From Bradyrhizobium agreste (GTDB lineage: Bacteria > Pseudomonadota > Alphaproteobacteria > Rhizobiales > Xanthobacteraceae): a stretch of 64,000 nt of DNA. The notes under the pieces are model-generated. The model was not told where the DNA came from. It ran no database searches and was given only the letters and a program-made list of their open reading frames with translations. Below, in pieces: positions 60,857 through 64,000 of this stretch (position 1 is the first letter of the stretch; each line of letters opens with the position of its first letter). Where the stretch lies: contig NZ_JACCHP010000001.1 in NCBI RefSeq assembly GCF_016031625.1, positions 248,001 to 312,000 of the forward strand, in the 5' to 3' direction. The position numbers and the translations under genes were made by a program.

Positions 60857-61468
60857 GTGAGAGCCAATGTCTTAGGTCGCCTTGCCGCAAGTCTCTCCGC
60901 GTCTCGCGGTGATCAGATGACGATCTATGCGCCGTCACTGCGGACCCTTCCACCGAACGCCATGCTGGTCATGGCCACGCTTCCCGTCATCGACTGGAAC
61001 GACTGTCTCCTGCGGGACTTGCAAGCGGGGCCCAAAGTGCCCCTTTCCTGCTATGCGGCGATCGTCATGATCGACCCGTTTGCATGCTGGGAAGATCTTG
61101 GTGATTTGTTGGAAGCTGCAAGGATGACCGGAGTGACGAACTTTCCGCCTGCCTCCATGATCGAACGGACACCGGCAGGAGTGCCGCTCGATCGCGGTCA
61201 GGAGCTCGAGCTTCGCCGTATGGAGTGGTTTGCAAGGCGAGGGTTCAAAGTCCTGTTTATCGCGGCAGACGAGGCAAGGATGACAGCAGCCGAGCAACGG
61301 CTAGGTTCACAGCTGGATGGGTCCGTCTATCTGCGACCCGAGGCGCTTGAGCTGCCGATTGGATCGGACATCAGCCTCGTAAGCCTTGGCTCTCATGGCT
61401 CGTCATCGGTACCGAAGTTCTCCCTGGAACATGCCGCCACGGCCAAGCAGCCGCTCCGACGGGCATGA
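60857..61468 (+). CDS. Half-size PEP-hydrolase-like TIM-barrel protein
   Basis: A 203-residue protein from GTG 60857 (ATG 60917 is an alternative). The middle GVTNFPPASMIERTPAGVPL, then ELELRRMEWFARRGFKVLFIAADEARMTAAEQRLG, matches the same stretch of the larger regulator ([42 protein letters not shown]). It is thus a divergent relative of the PEP-hydrolase barrel covering about half its strands. The first third (YAPSLRTLPPNAMLVMATLPV) corresponds to the first strands. It lacks the His/Glu motifs of the full enzyme and is probably not catalytic. It converges on the regulator gene with four bases between stops, and its leader has the shared TGGGTA module. Confidence 0.55.
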   Translation: MRANVLGRLAASLSASRGDQMTIYAPSLRTLPPNAMLVMATLPVIDWNDCLLRDLQAGPKVPLSCYAAIVMIDPFACWEDLGDLLEAARMTGVTNFPPASMIERTPAGVPLDRGQELELRRMEWFARRGFKVLFIAADEARMTAAEQRLGSQLDGSVYLRPEALELPIGSDISLVSLGSHGSSSVPKFSLEHAATAKQPLRRA

Positions 61469-61472
61469 GGCC

Positions 61473-63332
61473 TTATTCGAGGATCCGCAGTTTCTTGATT
61501 TTGTTGTAGAGGGTTTTGCGCGAAAGCCCGAGAGAGCGAGCAGTCTTGCCGCGGTGAAGCCGATTTCTCTTCAGGCCCTCGATAATCCAGTCTCGCTCGG
61601 ACAGCGAGGCCGCGGGCCGTGCGCCTGAAGGTGGCCCCAACAACGGCTTTAGCACCTCACCGGTGATGTGACTTGATGGCAGCGTCACGAGCTGGTTCAC
61701 GACCTGCCGCAACTCGCGCAAATTGCCTGGCCAATCGTGGCCGGCGAGCGCAAGGAATGCAGAGTTTTCTATCGTGAGCGTCTGGGCGCTAGAATCTCCT
61801 TTGGCTTCGACGGTGAAGTGTTGAACGAGTTGCGGCAGATCTTCAAGCCTGTCGGGTAGCGAAGGTAATTGGACATCCAGCCCGGCAAAAAGGTCGAGAA
61901 GCCGCGCGCACAGAACCGTTTCAAGGCCAGCGCCTCGGGCCACGGTCGCGGTCGCAATGATCCGGGCATTGGAACGCATGACAGTTACCCCGTACAGAGG
62001 GGTAAATCCGCCTGTCTCAAGGTAATCGGCAAGGCGCTCCTGTCCATCGCGCGAAAGTTGGTCGACATGCAATAGCACGACGGCACCGTCACTCGACGCC
62101 TCCAGGAGTGACAATTGACGTTTGCCGCTCTCAAGACGCTCGGCGCCGAACAACGGGCCAAGTATATCCATTGCCGGACCGGGACGGCAATGAAACAGCG
62201 TCGCCTTGGCGTGCCTGCGGTCGCTAAACGCGTGGACCAGGGATGCTATTCTACGCTTGCCGGAGCCAGCCTCCCCCCAGATGAGGACCGGGCGGGGGGT
62301 GGCCGCAACGCGTTTGGTGATCTCGAGGATGCGCTTCATTGCCGAGGACTGCGCGATCACGCCGTGCCTGAAACCACTCAACTGCAGCTGCCGTTCGAGT
62401 AGATCCACCTTCTCGCGCAACAGGTGGATGGTCTTGAAGCCCGACGTCACCTCGAGGACCGACATCTCCAGAGGCACGCGGTCCAGCGAAGACCCTCCGA
62501 TGAATCCCTGGATTCCGGTCTCGCGACAGATGTCCAGGAGTTCATCCGGCTTTGTGATCGGGCCCCCACCAAGCAGGCAGATGGTGCTCTTGTTGACGGA
62601 TTGAGCAACGCGCGCAACGGCATTCGTACGGGCTGCAAGTTCAGACAGGCTGATCGATGGATCGGACTCGCTTTCAACCCCGCGGTTTAGATTGAAGTTG
62701 ATGCAAATGGCCTCGGCGCCCGCTTCGACCATTCGACGCGCCTCGGATTGACTGCGCGTATAGGCAATCGTCATCAGGCCGCGTTTTGCAGCTTTCACGA
62801 GGAACTCGATTTCCCGGGAGTAACCGAGACCACACTTCTCGAGCAATGACCTGCGCTCATCGTCGATGTGTATGACCGATGGGAAGTTGGTCACACCGGC
62901 AAATCCCCATTTGATGATCCGATCGAGCCAACGATCAAGATCGAGCTCGGGGTCGAAGGTACAGGCGCCGAAGAAGACCGGCAATTTCGTGCTGGGCAGG
63001 ATTTCGGTCCGTCCGAAGCTTGCCACGAATTCGTTACTGTTGCGGATTGGGAGGATCGAGGCAGGTGAGGCCCCACCCATGGCTCGAAAACGGCCCGCAT
63101 TGAGCGCGAGCACAAAATCGGCCCCCGCCCGCTCGGCGGCCCTGGCGGTCATGCCCGACCCGATCCCCGCACCAAGGACAAACGAGCGGGAATTGCGGAA
63201 GAACTGCCTGATACCGGCTCCCTTCACCTCAGCCGTCCGCCTGTCGATCCTGAGCCGCGCATCATCGCACGGCTCTACGTGAAGACTAGCTCCAACTCGC
63301 CGGTGCGCGCAACCGCCGTACCGCCTTTCCAT
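61473..63332 (-). CDS. PEP-hydrolase-type TIM barrel fused to a degenerate sigma-54-activator AAA+ domain and Fis HTH
   Basis: A 619-residue fusion. Residues about 40-300 are a PEP-hydrolase-like TIM barrel ([79 protein letters not shown]). A coiled linker (about 303-318) leads to a AAA+ domain: Walker [10 protein letters not shown] (353-361), a Walker B region VVLLHVDQL in which the usual Glu is Gln425, and WPGNLREL (about 534-541). The GAFTGA loop that contacts sigma-54 is missing. A Fis-type HTH ([20 protein letters not shown]) ends the protein. Loss of GAFTGA and of the Walker B Glu suggests a repressor or non-hydrolysing regulator. The start may instead be GTG 63227, as the gene overlaps the upstream ATPase gene by 47 bases. 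Confidence 0.8.
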   Translation of the reverse strand: MERRYGGCAHRRVGASLHVEPCDDARLRIDRRTAEVKGAGIRQFFRNSRSFVLGAGIGSGMTARAAERAGADFVLALNAGRFRAMGGASPASILPIRNSNEFVASFGRTEILPSTKLPVFFGACTFDPELDLDRWLDRIIKWGFAGVTNFPSVIHIDDERRSLLEKCGLGYSREIEFLVKAAKRGLMTIAYTRSQSEARRMVEAGAEAICINFNLNRGVESESDPSISLSELAARTNAVARVAQSVNKSTICLLGGGPITKPDELLDICRETGIQGFIGGSSLDRVPLEMSVLEVTSGFKTIHLLREKVDLLERQLQLSGFRHGVIAQSSAMKRILEITKRVAATPRPVLIWGEAGSGKRRIASLVHAFSDRRHAKATLFHCRPGPAMDILGPLFGAERLESGKRQLSLLEASSDGAVVLLHVDQLSRDGQERLADYLETGGFTPLYGVTVMRSNARIIATATVARGAGLETVLCARLLDLFAGLDVQLPSLPDRLEDLPQLVQHFTVEAKGDSSAQTLTIENSAFLALAGHDWPGNLRELRQVVNQLVTLPSSHITGEVLKPLLGPPSGARPAASLSERDWIIEGLKRNRLHRGKTARSLGLSRKTLYNKIKKLRILE

Positions 63333-64000
63333 TGCTCATGAACAAGTGGCAATCGGCTGGAGCGGCGGTGAGGGTGAGCTTGGAGGCGCCTTTGGGCCAA
63401 CCGGATTGTGGCGCCCTGGCGACGAGAGCTTCGTTTCCGGCATTACCGTAGATGTACGTGACGCTGCCGAGATGCTCGACGAAATCGACCCCAAGTTCAA
63501 TCGAGATCTCCTGCTGCCCGCGCATTGACGAGGAGAAGTCGTCCGGGCGAATTCCAACAGTGACCGGCTTGCCAACCAGCATCTGGTCCGGCTGAACCGG
63601 AACGGAGATCGTGGGCCCGGCGTTCAACCGGACGTCCATGCCATGTTCATGAGCTGCCTCGACCTTGCCGCCCAGGAAGTTCATCTTGGGCGAGCCGATG
63701 AATCCTGCCACAAAGCGCGAAGCGGGACTGTGATACAGATCGTGCGGGCTGCCGACCTGTTCGATGTTGCCGTCCTTGAGCACGACGATCTTGTCAGCCA
63801 TGGTCATCGCCTCGACCTGGTCATGCGTCACATAGATCATGGTATTTCCGAGCTGCTTGTGGAGCTTGGCGATCTGAACCCGCATTTGCACGCGCAACTC
63901 GGTGTCCAGGTTGGACAGGGGCTCATCGAACAGGAACACTTTTGGTTCTCGCATGATGGCGCGTCCGATTGCGACGCGCTGGCGTTGCCCGCCTGAAAGC
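63286..64000 (-). CDS. ABC transporter ATP-binding protein, MalK/UgpC type (5' end outside window)
   Basis: The gene continues beyond the window; the visible part covers signature [16 protein letters not shown], Walker [14 protein letters not shown], the switch [19 protein letters not shown] and the C-terminal TOBE/regulatory domain ([24 protein letters not shown]). This is the CUT1 sugar/glycerol-3-phosphate branch (MalK/UgpC). The regulator gene follows with overlapping ends on the same strand, so the two may be co-transcribed. Its permeases and binding protein are not in the window. Confidence 0.88.
   Translation of the reverse strand, partial: LSGGQRQRVAIGRAIMREPKVFLFDEPLSNLDTELRVQMRVQIAKLHKQLGNTMIYVTHDQVEAMTMADKIVVLKDGNIEQVGSPHDLYHSPASRFVAGFIGSPKMNFLGGKVEAAHEHGMDVRLNAGPTISVPVQPDQMLVGKPVTVGIRPDDFSSSMRGQQEISIELGVDFVEHLGSVTYIYGNAGNEALVARAPQSGWPKGASKLTLTAAPADCHLFMSNGKAVRRLRAPASWS

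Noticed and set aside
1-64000. CRISPR arrays or rRNA genes
   Set aside because: No regularly spaced direct repeats and no rRNA sequence were seen when reading the window; only one partial tRNA is present.

Overview
The window is high-GC DNA with dense, overlapping operons, many ABC importers and Tat/Sec-exported binding proteins. It fits an alphaproteobacterium of the Bradyrhizobium/Nitrobacteraceae kind. This is inferred from protein resemblance and gene style only; no rRNA or other marker is present. The left and right ends are mostly catabolic and transport genes. The middle (about 20.8-56 kb) is accessory DNA with broken genes, an integrase, a tRNA-derived attachment scar and a defence-type cluster.

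Left part (0-20.6 kb). After a partial dehydrogenase and an AbiEii-type remnant come minus-strand genes for uronate/aldonate breakdown: GH88 hydrolase, DapA-type dehydratase and ketoglutarate-semialdehyde dehydrogenase. Next are a CaiB-type CoA-transferase, a LacI regulator, a CehA/McbA-type metallohydrolase, an MHS-type MFS transporter and an enoyl-CoA hydratase. Three copies of a TGAAATCGATTTCA-type palindrome tie the CoA-transferase and hydratase to the LacI regulator. A Liv/Urt-type ABC importer (13.3-20.6 kb) carries an amidohydrolase and two binding-protein paralogues of about 88% identity.

Middle part (20.8-39.4 kb). This holds an IS110 scar, a frameshifted cyclase-TPR gene and a three-gene overlapping operon for a Tm-1-like protein, a PEP-hydrolase-family TIM barrel and a flavoprotein. 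The first two correspond to the two halves of the tomato virus-resistance protein Tm-1. A broken integrase, an S1/P1 nuclease, a flavinylation operon (FMN-binding protein, ApbE, four-helix membrane protein) and a decayed copC-copD pair follow.

Island (39.4-53.1 kb). A 3' fragment of a Met-tRNA-like gene marks the left edge. Inside are a Fic toxin with its antitoxin, a PIN-domain protein, a HEPN-like pseudogene fused to a truncated parB, a PD-(D/E)XK nuclease, a membrane M48 protease with a small partner, and a tight operon encoding a metallo-beta-lactamase-fold protein, an E2-E1-JAB fusion and a patatin phospholipase. That operon looks like a CBASS type II relative without a CD-NTase and is the best candidate here for an undescribed defence system.

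Right part (53.9-64 kb). Three decayed genes precede a flavin monooxygenase and an Ssu-type sulfonate ABC transporter. The end holds a half-size TIM-barrel protein, a TIM-barrel/AAA+/Fis regulator whose AAA+ domain has lost its sigma-54 contact loop and Walker B glutamate, and a partial MalK/UgpC-type ATPase. A shared intergenic module (TCTAGA, 40 bp, then TGGGTA-N4-TGGGTA) precedes both the Tm-1 operon and the half-barrel gene, and a weaker copy lies before the Liv/Urt importer. This links the TIM-barrel genes into a possible regulon.
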